From: Leptospira sp.
GTDB taxonomy: Bacteria; Spirochaetota; Leptospiria; Leptospirales; Leptospiraceae
NCBI GenBank assembly: GCA_027533185.1
Contig: JAPZTS010000008.1
Span: forward strand, 62,001-126,000
Direction: 5' to 3'
DNA length: 64,000 nt
Below, piece after piece: positions 19,215 through 28,794 of the stretch (positions are counted from its first letter, which is position 1; every line of letters starts with the position of its first letter). The notes under the pieces are model-generated. The model was not told the origin of the DNA. It searched no databases and saw nothing but the letters and a program-made list of their open reading frames with translations. Position numbers and translations under genes: made by a program.

Positions 19215-21148
19215 GCCAGTCAGCCTCAGAATTTAAACTCGAAACAAGTTTCAGAAGAAGGCTCTATTTTTTTTCAGGAATGATTGTATTTACTCTAACA
19301 GCGTATATACTTCAGCTTTTCAATTTGCAAATTGTTCAAGGCAGTGAAAACTCACTAAAGGCAGAAAGATTTGTTAGGCGAAGCGAATCCATTCCTGCAG
19401 ATCGGGGAAACATTTTTGATCGAAATTTTTTAACTCCGGAAACCTCACAACCTTTAGTGTCAAACTCAGCGTCATTGGATGTGATACTAAATACGAATCT
19501 CTTAAAAAATGATCCCAAAAAAGTAAAAGAATTTATTTATAAGTTTTGTGAGTCTCTCTCGATCCCAATTGTTTACTTCGAAAAAGATCTCCAGGAATCT
19601 AGACTCATTAAAAAAATTAGATCAAGAGAGCCATTTATCCTTTTAGAAGGAATTTCTAGAGAACAACAAGAACGCATTTTAGTATTAGATACAATTAATA
19701 GATATGTTTATCTAGTATCTTCGCCTGCACGAGTATATCATATGGGCCCCGCCCTGGCGCATGTTACTGGTTACGTTGGGAAACCGACATCAAGTGATTT
19801 GCAAGGTAAAGAAATAAAATCGTACCAGCTTGTAGGGAAAGGTGGCATAGAGTCAAATTTTGATTCTATTCTTCGAGGCCAAGATGGCTTTCGGATACAA
19901 AAAAGAAACACGGAAGGCAATATCGAGGAAGAAAGAGTCATCGAACATTCTATCCCAGGAAACAATCTAGTCTTAACAATAGACAGAGATATGCAAATTG
20001 CAGCCTACAAAGCCTTGAAGGGTGTCAGGGGTACTGTCGTGGCATTGAAGGCAAACACTGGCGAAGTCCTCGCAATGGCTTCCAATCCTTCGTACGATCC
20101 TAATATTTTATCGGGAAAGAATAAGTCTGAAAGATCAAACCACATAACGAGAGTAACTGCGAATGGTGGATTTTTAAATTTGTCCATCCAATCTAGGTTT
20201 CCGCCTGCTTCGACATTTAAGACATTAGTTGGCTTAGCTGCAATGGAAAGTGAACATAAGATCAATTATGATCCCAAACAGACTTTCACCTGTCCCGCTA
20301 GTTTTTCCTTAAAGTCTACTTTTCAAGGTGTGCCCGATCAAGTTTTTTATAATTGGGACAAAAAAGGTCACGGGGAATTAAATCTTGCACAAGCACTAGA
20401 AAAATCCAATTCTGTATATTTTTATCAACTTGGTTATAAGTTAGGTGCAGAACCAATTCTCGCCTATTCAAGATTATTCGGTTTAGATAAAAAAACAGGG
20501 ATAGACTTGCCAGGGGAGACCACAGGATTTGTTCCTAGTTCTGATTGGAAAAAAAGAACTTATGGAAATAAGTGGTTTGATGGTGATACCGTTAACCTTT
20601 CCATTGGACAAGGATTTATTTCGGTTACACCTATTGAAATGGCATTGTTTTACATGGCGATCATAAACAATGGTAAAATCTATAAACCATTTGTAGTCTC
20701 TGAAATTCGTAGTCCACTAGACAATTCTCTGATCCAAAAAACCGAACCAACTATTCTTAGAGATATACCTCTTAAAAAATCCACGATCGAAGCCTTAAAA
20801 GAAGGGCTTTATCTAGTAGGATATTCAGGCACTGCATCTGGTGTATTAAATATTCCTGGTCTTCCAGAAATTGCGGGAAAAACGGGAACTGCTCAGACTA
20901 GACGTCGAGGTGCCTCCTCTTCAAACCACGCTTGGTTTATTGGGTACGCACCAGCCAATGCACCGGTAGATAAACAAGTGTTAGTTGCAACATTCGTCGA
21001 ATATGGTGTTGGAGGTGCTGCGATTGCTGCACCTGTCGCAAGGGAAGTATTCAAAGCAGCCTTTCCACCTGGCTCCTTCCCAAAACCAGATCGTGCTCGG
21101 ACTAGAACAATGGAATCAGAAGCTCCGGTGGAACAAGAGGAATTTTAA
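19211..21148 (+). CDS. mrdA: Penicillin-binding protein 2 (elongasome transpeptidase)
   Basis: 645 residues. One N-terminal membrane anchor, a dimerisation domain (about 50-230; [14 protein letters not shown]), and a transpeptidase domain with all three active-site motifs: S334-T-F-K337 (SxxK), SNS at about S399, and KTGT beginning at about K557. It cross-links peptidoglycan during cell elongation and should be the target of mecillinam-type beta-lactams. It overlaps mreD by 4 nt and rodA by 1 nt. Confidence 0.93.
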   Translation: MSQSASEFKLETSFRRRLYFFSGMIVFTLTAYILQLFNLQIVQGSENSLKAERFVRRSESIPADRGNIFDRNFLTPETSQPLVSNSASLDVILNTNLLKNDPKKVKEFIYKFCESLSIPIVYFEKDLQESRLIKKIRSREPFILLEGISREQQERILVLDTINRYVYLVSSPARVYHMGPALAHVTGYVGKPTSSDLQGKEIKSYQLVGKGGIESNFDSILRGQDGFRIQKRNTEGNIEEERVIEHSIPGNNLVLTIDRDMQIAAYKALKGVRGTVVALKANTGEVLAMASNPSYDPNILSGKNKSERSNHITRVTANGGFLNLSIQSRFPPASTFKTLVGLAAMESEHKINYDPKQTFTCPASFSLKSTFQGVPDQVFYNWDKKGHGELNLAQALEKSNSVYFYQLGYKLGAEPILAYSRLFGLDKKTGIDLPGETTGFVPSSDWKKRTYGNKWFDGDTVNLSIGQGFISVTPIEMALFYMAIINNGKIYKPFVVSEIRSPLDNSLIQKTEPTILRDIPLKKSTIEALKEGLYLVGYSGTASGVLNIPGLPEIAGKTGTAQTRRRGASSSNHAWFIGYAPANAPVDKQVLVATFVEYGVGGAAIAAPVAREVFKAAFPPGSFPKPDRARTRTMESEAPVEQEEF

Positions 21149-22662
21149 TGGCTGATCGTAACGTAGAAAAACTCGACTATTTTTTAATCTTTTCTGTTGT
21201 CCTCGTTGCAATGGCAGGTGTTCTTACACTCTACACCCAAGAGGCAAATGCTACCGATGCACTTGGACGATGGTATAAACAATTCTCTTTTGTTTTTGTG
21301 GGACTCATTGCGATGTGGTTTATGTCCAGAATCAACTATCAGCTGATTGGCTCATATGCTCTTTTCATATATGGTTTTTCAATATTACTTTTAGTACTCA
21401 CATTAATTCCTGGCATAGGGTATTTACCATCCGGTCGCGGGGCAAGGTCTTGGTTAAAACTTGGCCCAATTACATTGCAGGCCTCTGAGTTTTCTAAATT
21501 GGCAACTGTAATTTTATTAGGTCAATATTTAGTATTAAAAGAAAAAGAAATGCATAAGATCACAGTTTTAATTGTTCCATTTATCATATGTTTGGTTCCT
21601 ATGCTCTTTATCATTCTTCAACCTGACTTCGGAACCGCTGTTTCCTTTTTGCCAATGTTGTTTACTATGTTGTATTTGGGAGGTGCAGACATTCTACATA
21701 TTGGTTCTCTACTTATCTTCGGCAGCATTTCATTGACGGTACCTATGTACCTTGCGTATTCTCAACTTACTCTGATCCAACCTCTAATAGATTATCTTAG
21801 AAAGGAAAACAAAGTTGAACTTGCGTCCATTGTCAACCAAGTCCAAGGAAAAATTTGGCCCATCCTTGATGGTAAAAAAGTTTCAGGTGTGGATCTAGTC
21901 GCTTTTCAAAACCAAAAGAATATCCAACTCATAAAAGAAGCTTCAGAGATTATTAAGGATGAATATGCAAGTCTTGGATTTAAAATCCTTTCGAACGAAG
22001 CATTTATGTTTGGCCTCGGAGGGGTTTTAGTTGCAATCAGCTTGTCTATGATTTTTGTCCGAATCGCACGTGGTTCGAGAAATTTAAGAAATTATTATAT
22101 TACAATAGGCATTTTGGGTCTGTCGATTCTTTCAGCCATTGCAGTTCACAAATCAATACCTTTTCGAGAAAATCAAGTCATTCGCCTTACTGCATTTTTA
22201 AATCCGGATCAATTCAAACAAGGAGCAGGTTATCAACTTCGAGCATCCAAACCAGCTGTTGGTTCCGGAAAAGTTTTTGGAAAAGGATTCTTTCATGGAG
22301 AGATGACGGAAGGAAGAATTCCCCATGTTCCGGAAGCAGGTACAGATTTTATTTTTGCATCTTGGGCAGAGCAAACGGGTTTTTTCGGAAGTGTACTTCT
22401 TCTATTCTTTCTAATGTCCATTCCGTTACGAGGTCTACAAATTAGCTTTGAAAGTAAGGACCGATTTGGATCCTTACTTGCCGCCGGAATCGTTGCCATG
22501 ATTTTTTTTCATATAGCGATCAATGTAGGAATTGTCATCGGTCTTTTGCCCGTAACAGGCGTTCCTCTTACATTTATGAGTTATGGAGGAAGTCACTTGG
22601 TAATGGCAATGACTGCCGTTGGAATCATTCTTTCCATTAAAAAACGTAAATTTGCAAACTGA
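21148..22662 (+). CDS. rodA: RodA peptidoglycan glycosyltransferase (SEDS family)
   Basis: 504 residues, about ten membrane helices. SEDS-family segments are visible: [20 protein letters not shown] near residue 100, [14 protein letters not shown] near 153, and [18 protein letters not shown] near the end. RodA polymerises lipid II for cylindrical growth together with PBP2. It is longer than the usual ~370-430 residues because of an extra hydrophilic stretch around 215-280 ([16 protein letters not shown] and after) in the large external loop. Confidence 0.92.
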   Translation: MADRNVEKLDYFLIFSVVLVAMAGVLTLYTQEANATDALGRWYKQFSFVFVGLIAMWFMSRINYQLIGSYALFIYGFSILLLVLTLIPGIGYLPSGRGARSWLKLGPITLQASEFSKLATVILLGQYLVLKEKEMHKITVLIVPFIICLVPMLFIILQPDFGTAVSFLPMLFTMLYLGGADILHIGSLLIFGSISLTVPMYLAYSQLTLIQPLIDYLRKENKVELASIVNQVQGKIWPILDGKKVSGVDLVAFQNQKNIQLIKEASEIIKDEYASLGFKILSNEAFMFGLGGVLVAISLSMIFVRIARGSRNLRNYYITIGILGLSILSAIAVHKSIPFRENQVIRLTAFLNPDQFKQGAGYQLRASKPAVGSGKVFGKGFFHGEMTEGRIPHVPEAGTDFIFASWAEQTGFFGSVLLLFFLMSIPLRGLQISFESKDRFGSLLAAGIVAMIFFHIAINVGIVIGLLPVTGVPLTFMSYGGSHLVMAMTAVGIILSIKKRKFAN

Positions 22663-23420
22663 TGAAACCTAATCAAAAAGAGACTTTATCTGAAGATTTT
22701 TTTACAAAGAAACTCCAGCTAGAAGATCAACTTTTGGTTTTTGAAGAACTTCAAAAAAAGGCAACTGAGCATTTAGTAAAAATCGAGGAATTGGCTTCGG
22801 AAATGTTGAAAATTGCCGACGACAACAAATCAGCATACTTTTTACAAAGAACAAAACGATTGCTAGCCGAAATTCACAAAATCAATTTAAAAAAAGGATA
22901 TAATCAAAGGGAGTTTGACCCTCTGTATCATATCCTTAGTAAGATTAAGTCAGAAGATCGTATAGAATTCTTAAACACCGCACTTGTAAATCGAATCAGT
23001 ATGATTGCAAAGAGTCTAAATGTAGATCCAGTTCCAAATGCAGGAGTAGTTTTAAATTCAAATAAAAAAATATTCTTAAGTTATATTTTGGATGGCGTAC
23101 ACTTTTTACTTCCTAAATATAAGTATAAACTTCTACATAACATTCCAGCTTTTAAAAATAGAATCAAAATCAAAGACAAAGTGATTCCCTTGTTTCCCGG
23201 TAAAGGTTTCACTATAGAACAAACAACTTCGGAGAAGAATCTCATTCTACTCAGCAAATCTCCGAAAAATGTAAAAGGATTCTATTATGATACATTGGGT
23301 GAAGATTGGGCAATTTCAGAATCTTCCTTCAACTCAATTCTAGTAAAAGAAAATGTGAATAAACAAATTTTGGGGAAAATACGAAAAAAAGGAGATTTAT
23401 ATCACGTGATTAAAATCTAG
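22662..23420 (+). CDS. Unknown cytoplasmic protein in the mre/rod operon
   Basis: 252 residues, no signal peptide or membrane helix. The N-terminal half is helical and charged (EELQKKATEHLVKIEELAS), likely coiled coil; the C-terminal half is beta-rich with many lysines (IKDKVIPLFPGKGFTIEQTT). The ATG overlaps the rodA stop by one base, so it is a true last gene of the cell-shape operon and probably acts with it. I do not recognise the family. It converges with ribF, sharing about 24 bases. Confidence 0.72.
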   Translation: MKPNQKETLSEDFFTKKLQLEDQLLVFEELQKKATEHLVKIEELASEMLKIADDNKSAYFLQRTKRLLAEIHKINLKKGYNQREFDPLYHILSKIKSEDRIEFLNTALVNRISMIAKSLNVDPVPNAGVVLNSNKKIFLSYILDGVHFLLPKYKYKLLHNIPAFKNRIKIKDKVIPLFPGKGFTIEQTTSEKNLILLSKSPKNVKGFYYDTLGEDWAISESSFNSILVKENVNKQILGKIRKKGDLYHVIKI

Positions 23421-24338
23421 TATAGCTAGACTTTCTTTCTTGTCTTCGGCTAATTGTTTTTTTAATTCATCAATTCCATTGAATTTTTTTTCGTCTCGCA
23501 CTTTGCCAACTAACTCTAATTCTATGATCTGACTATAAATATCTGACTCGAAATCAAAAATATTTACTTCTACATTAATTTTTTCACCACCAAAAGTAGG
23601 ATTAAAACCGATGTTCATCATTCCACTGTAACATTTACCTTCTATGTAAACAAAACATGCATACACACCAAAACTCGGCAGTAAGCGATTCGGATGGATT
23701 TCTAAATTTGCAGTGGGAAATCCAATAGTTCGTCCTCTTTTTAGACCATGTACTACTTTACCCCGCAAATGGTAATTTCGGCCTAACAGAGATTTTGCTT
23801 CATGCATCTCTCCTTTTTCTAAGTATCCTCGAATCAGAGAGGATGATATCTTGGAATTATTTTGCAGAACCGCCTCTTTTAGCTCCACTTGATAGCCATA
23901 CTTAACTTTATTTGCATCCAATAGAGAATAATCACCCCTTCTATTGGAACCAAAAAAATGGTTGTATCCAATAACAATGTATTTTGCATTTAACTTTTGT
24001 ATTATGATATTGTCCAAAAAGTCTTCCGCGCTCATTTTACTCAAGGTCTCAGTAAACTCTAACACTACTAGATAATCGATAGCAAATTGTCGAATGAGTT
24101 CCTCCTTTTCTTCTTCAAGACTGAGGTATTTAAAATTGGGTTTTTTCCCGAGGACTACGGCAGGGTTTGGATGGTATGTTACAACAACAGAGGGAATGGA
24201 TAAATCTCGTGCAATTTCTACTGTTCGATAGAGAAGTGTTTGGTGTCCCAAATGGATCCCATCAAAATTCCCGAGCGTCAACGAAGAGCCTTTCGCAAAC
24301 TCAGAAGAAATAGAATCAATGGATCGAATTATTTTCAA
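23397..24338 (-). CDS. ribF: Bifunctional riboflavin kinase/FAD synthetase RibF
   Basis: 313 residues. The adenylyltransferase half begins with LTLGNFDGIHLGHQTLL (nucleotide-binding GNFDGxHxGH) and has SSSLIRGYLEKGEM around residue 166. The kinase half has KRGRTIGFPTANLE (about 200-213) and FGVYACFVYIEGK. It converts riboflavin to FMN and FMN to FAD. Single gene, convergent with the mre operon. Confidence 0.93.
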   Translation of the reverse strand: MKIIRSIDSISSEFAKGSSLTLGNFDGIHLGHQTLLYRTVEIARDLSIPSVVVTYHPNPAVVLGKKPNFKYLSLEEEKEELIRQFAIDYLVVLEFTETLSKMSAEDFLDNIIIQKLNAKYIVIGYNHFFGSNRRGDYSLLDANKVKYGYQVELKEAVLQNNSKISSSLIRGYLEKGEMHEAKSLLGRNYHLRGKVVHGLKRGRTIGFPTANLEIHPNRLLPSFGVYACFVYIEGKCYSGMMNIGFNPTFGGEKINVEVNIFDFESDIYSQIIELELVGKVRDEKKFNGIDELKKQLAEDKKESLAILDFNHVI

Positions 24339-24374
24339 GTTTAGATGGGTCCCACGAACCGATACTTAGAATAG

Positions 24375-24965
24375 GTGTTACCATTGAAACTAAGAACCTT
24401 CCTTCTTACGGCAATCTTTTTATCTTTGGGATTCGAGCCAGTAGTGAGCCAAACCGAGAACAGTCAAAATGGCAAATCTGAAATCCCCAAACAAGTTTTT
24501 GAAAGGGAAGAGGGCCAATTGCCAGAAGACTTTGCGACCTACCCGGAATTGGAAACCTGGGCAATCTACCAATCGTATTCACTCGATCCAGACTCTGGTT
24601 GGATCCAAGATTCCATATGTCGAATGGTTCCTGAAACGGGCTTCAAGTTTTTGCTTCAAAAGAGAAATGCAGGAAAGGGAACTATTTATCTCTATTTAGA
24701 TTTAGTCCAATTTCGACCCCTTCCTAAAACCAGATTCAAACCCAAAAAACTAAATATATTCGTAAATGGAAAGAGAAAGGCAATTCTGTTTTCCGAACAT
24801 TCCAAACCTTTTGCCAATCCCTTAGAAATCACTCTTGAGCCATCGGAGTATCCCGATGGGAATATAGAGGTGGAATTGATCCCAAGTCAAAATACGAGAG
24901 GTAGATTTTGGGGGATCTGGGATGCCTACGTCTTAGAAAACCAGGAGTCGGCAGAGAAATTCTAA
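24375..24965 (+). CDS. Exported protein of unknown function
   Basis: 196 residues from a GTG start at 24375 (a TTG three codons later is also possible). The signal peptide (LRTFLLTAIFLSLGFEPVVS) is followed by an acidic linker and a beta-rich domain with many aromatic residues (SGWIQDSICRMVPETGF; GRFWGIWDAYVLEN). The C-terminal part looks like a beta-sandwich. No known domain was recognised. Divergent from ribF with only about 35 nt between the starts. Confidence 0.62.
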   Translation: MLPLKLRTFLLTAIFLSLGFEPVVSQTENSQNGKSEIPKQVFEREEGQLPEDFATYPELETWAIYQSYSLDPDSGWIQDSICRMVPETGFKFLLQKRNAGKGTIYLYLDLVQFRPLPKTRFKPKKLNIFVNGKRKAILFSEHSKPFANPLEITLEPSEYPDGNIEVELIPSQNTRGRFWGIWDAYVLENQESAEKF

Positions 24966-24986
24966 ATAGGTAATTTTGCGAAGGCT

Positions 24987-25331
24987 TTAAGAGGCGAACT
25001 TTTCTCGGAAGTCGTCTTCGCTAATCGTTTGGAAGTAACTTGTAAGCCCCGCAACCTTAAAAACCTTTTCGATTGCAGGTTTCATATTTGCGATGGAAAA
25101 CTTTCCCTTCAATTCTTGGACATAATTCAATTGTTTGATGAGCATACCAATTCCAGATGAATCGATATAGTTCAATTTTTCCAAATTGATCACCACATGC
25201 ACACCTTCTGCACTGGAAGAGGGAAGGTTTGTCTCAAGGAAATTTTTAAAATCTAAGGAGGTGTAGATGTCCAAACTTCCCGAAATGCTAATAATATGGG
25301 CATCTGCCTTCTTTTTTAAATTAATTTCCAT
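24987..25331 (-). CDS. STAS-domain anti-sigma factor antagonist
   Basis: 114 residues covering one STAS domain. The phosphorylatable serine lies in LNYIDSSGIGMLIKQL (about 52-67), the DSSG signature of SpoIIAA/RsbV proteins. When unphosphorylated it should bind an anti-sigma kinase and free a sigma factor. No kinase or sigma partner is adjacent, so the partners are elsewhere. Confidence 0.88.
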   Translation of the reverse strand: MEINLKKKADAHIISISGSLDIYTSLDFKNFLETNLPSSSAEGVHVVINLEKLNYIDSSGIGMLIKQLNYVQELKGKFSIANMKPAIEKVFKVAGLTSYFQTISEDDFREKFAS

Positions 25332-25454
25332 ATCCGACTTCCCCTACAAAGTCCTGGTAGTAGTTTTTTATTCAACCTTATTTTTGAACAAATTAATGAT
25401 TTCATTTCAAAAGTCGAAAATATATATAGAGAGATTAATTTTCTGGGAGTCCAT

Positions 25455-26174
25455 ATGCGTCCATTCATTCCTATCCTTTTGTCCTTAGTATTTTCCGTAA
25501 GCATTTTTAGTGCAGATGAGAAAAACCAGCCTGTAAGCCAAGCAGATGCACATAAATTAAACCCAGATGGAAGTATTGCACTCATTCCATACAATGCAAA
25601 ACAACAGCAAAAAATGGATCGCCTAGCAAAAGAAGTGGATGAATACCACGCTGGCATCAATGAAAAATTGAAATTCTTAAATTATGAAAAAAAGATCAAA
25701 GATTCTCGTTATGGCCAAGTCTCCTATGCAAGAGAGATCCACCTTCCTCACGAAGAGAGATATGTTCAACACACCCGCTTCGTAATGAAGCTGAAAGGTG
25801 GTGGCGGTGCTGAAGGCGGTGGGTTTACTCTAGACGAACTTTCTTTCTGGTCGAGAAAGTCCCTCACGCAACCTGGCAAAGAACCAATTACAACGTACCG
25901 TGAATTAAAAAATACAACGGCTGGTGGACTAAAAGGTCTCGTGCTTGTGGTAAGAACAGTGACTGTTGCGGATGACACGACGTTAAACTATGAATTAGAG
26001 AAGATCCAAAATCCATGGGAGAGAATCAAACTAGCAACGGTTTATCGTGATCGCCTAAGGGAAGTCACTAGGGCGATCGATCGCTATATCCAATCAAAAG
26101 GTGCTGTGGAAGCAAAAGCTGTGGGCGACTCCATTTTGGAGATCAGCATTGGCGGAGATTTCCAAGAACCATAA
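25455..26174 (+). CDS. Exported, charged helical protein
   Basis: 239 residues with a signal peptide (MRPFIPILLSLVFSVSIFSA). The mature part has long charged helices (KQQQKMDRLAKEVDEYHAGI, about 54-73; WERIKLATVYRDRLREVTRA), a glycine-rich hinge (KLKGGGGAEGGGFTLDEL, about 112-129) and a short beta-rich tail. Size and export resemble periplasmic flagellar-sheath proteins of Leptospira (FcpA/FcpB), but I cannot confirm this by recall of their sequences, so no name is given. Monocistronic, closely followed by the DnaJ-like gene. Confidence 0.6.
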   Translation: MRPFIPILLSLVFSVSIFSADEKNQPVSQADAHKLNPDGSIALIPYNAKQQQKMDRLAKEVDEYHAGINEKLKFLNYEKKIKDSRYGQVSYAREIHLPHEERYVQHTRFVMKLKGGGGAEGGGFTLDELSFWSRKSLTQPGKEPITTYRELKNTTAGGLKGLVLVVRTVTVADDTTLNYELEKIQNPWERIKLATVYRDRLREVTRAIDRYIQSKGAVEAKAVGDSILEISIGGDFQEP

Positions 26175-26198
26175 ACCAAGTTTGGTGGACAGTAAAAG

Positions 26199-26894
26199 AT
26201 GCATCCACCAATTTTAAATCTTTACGAACTCCTAGAAATTCCTTTTGGTGCCACGTCGGAAGAAGTTAAAAATAGCTTTCGGCGGTTGGCAAAATCACAC
26301 CACCCGGACTTAAACCCAGAAATATCGCCCGCCAAATTTCAACAAATTCTATTTGCTTATAAAACCCTAAGTGGACCGGATCGCAAAAATTATGATGATT
26401 CATTTAAGAAGAATTATGCGATTCAATTTATAAAATCAAAACTCGAGGACATGCCACTTACCCTTCCTATATCACGAGTTCGTTTTTCAACAGGAATTCT
26501 TGACCTTGCGAAAAAAGGTCTGATGAGAAAAGGATTTCGAACAAAAGACCGGCGGAAGATTACTGGTATCAATTATGATCTAATCTTGGATCTTAAAGAA
26601 TCCGAACTTCTACGACCTGTTGTTGCGGTAGTTCCTCTAACAGTTCGAATTGTTTGTCGGGATTGTATGGGCGGAGATCCTCACTGCCATTCTTGCAGTG
26701 GGCGTGGCAGTTACAAAAGCTCAAGGAACCTAAAAGTCGAATTTCCCATCTCTACCCTGGTTCACAATCGAATCTACGAATTTGATCTTTCCAAATTTCG
26801 CCCCGATTCCTTTACGCATTTCAAAAAAAAATCACTTAAAGTGAAACTCTTCGTTCACAAAAATATCCCTTGCCGAGCGAAGACTTCTCCATAA
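26199..26894 (+). CDS. J-domain protein with zinc-finger-like cysteines
   Basis: 231 residues. The J domain spans about 6-70 with the essential HPD at 35-37, followed by a basic linker. A cysteine cluster, CRDCMGGDPHCHSCSGRG at about 152-169, resembles half of a DnaJ zinc centre (CxxCxGxG). There is no G/F-rich region and no full C-terminal substrate domain, so it is a specialised DnaK co-chaperone rather than DnaJ itself. It lies directly upstream of manA. Confidence 0.8.
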   Translation: MHPPILNLYELLEIPFGATSEEVKNSFRRLAKSHHPDLNPEISPAKFQQILFAYKTLSGPDRKNYDDSFKKNYAIQFIKSKLEDMPLTLPISRVRFSTGILDLAKKGLMRKGFRTKDRRKITGINYDLILDLKESELLRPVVAVVPLTVRIVCRDCMGGDPHCHSCSGRGSYKSSRNLKVEFPISTLVHNRIYEFDLSKFRPDSFTHFKKKSLKVKLFVHKNIPCRAKTSP

Positions 26895-26905
26895 AAAGTA
26901 AAATC

Positions 26906-27919
26906 ATGAACTCTCTTCCTCATCTGATTCAGTTTGAACCCATTTATAAAGAAAAAATTTGGGGAGGACGGAAACTCGAAACCGTATTCGGAAGAAAATT
27001 ACCTAATGGACCAATAGGCGAATCCTGGGAGGTGTCCGTTTATGGAAACGATATCTCCCGAGCAAAAAATGCTCAGATCTCAGGAGAAACATTCACCGAA
27101 CTCATAACAAAATTTCCAAAACAAATTCTTGGATCTGCTTTCGAAAGTGATTCATTTCCACTACTAATCAAATTGATTGATGCAAAGGAAAAGCTTTCTG
27201 TTCAAGTTCACCCTGACGACAGTTATGCGGAAAATTATGATCCAGACTCCAGTGGCAAAAAAGAATGTTGGTATGTTCTAGAAGCAGATCCTGGTGCTCA
27301 GATTGTCGTAGGCTTTCAAAGAGAAATTAGCAAATCTGAATTTACCGAACTGGTTTCTAAAAACGAATGTGAATTAGTTTTACGAAATTGGAATGTTAAA
27401 GCAGGAGATGTATTTTTGCTAAATCCAGGAACAATTCATGCTATTGGAGCCGGAGTAGTTTTATTGGAAGTTCAACAATCTTCAGATTCCACCTATCGCG
27501 TATACGATTATGGGAGATTGGGAGATGATGGAAAACCACGCGCGCTCCACCTAGAAAAGGCATTAGCAGTTCTAAATTTTTCAAAATCGATCGGTGACGA
27601 ATACCAATCCAAAACGTTGGTCCATTACCAACCATTCACAAGATATCTCTACACTTCCAATGATAAATTTCGTTTGGAATCTTGGGAGTTTACTCAAGCA
27701 CAATATCTTTCTATCCCATCCATTTCTAAACCCTCCACATTCTGCGTATTTTATGTTACATCAGGTTCAATTTACTTTGAGCATTCTAAACAATTGATTT
27801 CGAAAGGTGAGAGTTTTTTGATCACGGCTGAAGGAATGGACTCCAATATCGAAGCATATATTTCCCCTGAAACAAATTTAGCTATGATGACAGCAGGTGA
27901 CGAAAGACTTAAATTCTAA
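26906..27919 (+). CDS. manA: Class I mannose-6-phosphate isomerase
   Basis: About 337 residues from the ATG at 26906; a TTG at 26870 would overlap the upstream gene and adds no conserved sequence. Family motifs: YKEKIWGGRKLE near the start, LSVQVHPDDSYAE (zinc ligands) around 96-108, the downstream Glu in KKECWYVLEADPG, and VFLLNPGTIHAIGAGVVLLE with a further metal His. It interconverts mannose-6-phosphate and fructose-6-phosphate, feeding GDP-mannose and LPS sugars. It converges with the pirin gene. Confidence 0.9.
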   Translation: MNSLPHLIQFEPIYKEKIWGGRKLETVFGRKLPNGPIGESWEVSVYGNDISRAKNAQISGETFTELITKFPKQILGSAFESDSFPLLIKLIDAKEKLSVQVHPDDSYAENYDPDSSGKKECWYVLEADPGAQIVVGFQREISKSEFTELVSKNECELVLRNWNVKAGDVFLLNPGTIHAIGAGVVLLEVQQSSDSTYRVYDYGRLGDDGKPRALHLEKALAVLNFSKSIGDEYQSKTLVHYQPFTRYLYTSNDKFRLESWEFTQAQYLSIPSISKPSTFCVFYVTSGSIYFEHSKQLISKGESFLITAEGMDSNIEAYISPETNLAMMTAGDERLKF

Positions 27920-28794
27920 TGTGCACCGCCAATCGGTGGTGGCAAGGGAATCCTTTCGGTTTCGTGTATCACCTTCGGGAATTCATCTTTTTCCCATCTA
28001 ACTTTTGCTTGGTCAATTTTCTCCTGAGACGTTGAAACAAAATTCCAATACAGGATATGCCTTTCTGTCAACGGTTCTCCACCCAGTAACATCAAACGGG
28101 ATTCTTGCTGGGGTTTGAATGTTATTTTAGATCCTTTCTCAAAAAGTATCATTGATCCTACACCGTATGCGGACTCCTCAACTTCAATACTTCCTCTCGA
28201 AACATAGATCGCGGCTTCCACAGATTCCGGTAACTGCCACTCTACTTGCGATGCATCTTTTTCGACATGTATATCAGCGTATAGAAGTGCAGAATGTACT
28301 ATAGCAGGGGAGCTTAGATTTAAAAAATTACCACCTAGCAAACGCAATGTGATTCCATTTTCCTTGTACACTGGAATTTCGGATTCTGAAAGATGTTGAA
28401 AAGATGGCTCGATATCTTCCTTATCTTTAGGTAAGGCCACCCAAGTTTGAATTCCTTCTAAAATTTCATATTTTTTATCAAATAACGACCGTTCGCTGTG
28501 AACTATACCATGACCTGCTATCATCCAATTGGTCTCGTTTGGTTGTATTTTTTCCTCTACACCTAAACTATCCCTATGCAAAATAATGCCATCATACAAA
28601 AAAGTTATCGTCGCAAGTCCAATATGAGGATGCGCCCTAACAACCAATTCCTGTCCAGTAACGATCGGAACTGGTCCAAAGTGGTCAAAAAAAACAAATG
28701 GCCCTACACTCCTTTTTTCCAAAGCAGGAAGGACACGCCGAATATGGAAATTATCACCCAAATCCTTCGTATGACCAATTATACTTTTAACCAT
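27916..28794 (-). CDS. Pirin-family protein
   Basis: 292 residues with two cupin halves. The N-terminal metal site is visible: FVFFDHFGP, then VRAHPHIGLATITFLYDG and HRDSLG (His-His-His-Glu type of pirins). The C-terminal half has RLMLLGGEPLTERHILYWNF, also conserved in pirins. Bacterial pirins such as YhhW act as quercetinases in vitro or redox regulators; the true role here is unknown. It overlaps the upstream glycosidase gene by 8 nt, so the two are co-transcribed. Confidence 0.87.
   Translation of the reverse strand: MVKSIIGHTKDLGDNFHIRRVLPALEKRSVGPFVFFDHFGPVPIVTGQELVVRAHPHIGLATITFLYDGIILHRDSLGVEEKIQPNETNWMIAGHGIVHSERSLFDKKYEILEGIQTWVALPKDKEDIEPSFQHLSESEIPVYKENGITLRLLGGNFLNLSSPAIVHSALLYADIHVEKDASQVEWQLPESVEAAIYVSRGSIEVEESAYGVGSMILFEKGSKITFKPQQESRLMLLGGEPLTERHILYWNFVSTSQEKIDQAKVRWEKDEFPKVIHETERIPLPPPIGGAH

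Noticed and set aside
24100..24375. FMN riboswitch near ribF
   Set aside because: Only about 35 bases separate ribF from the divergent gene, far too short for the RFN element, and no conserved core is seen.
25455..26174. Naming the exported protein FcpA or FcpB
   Set aside because: Only size and export agree; I cannot confirm sequence identity from memory.
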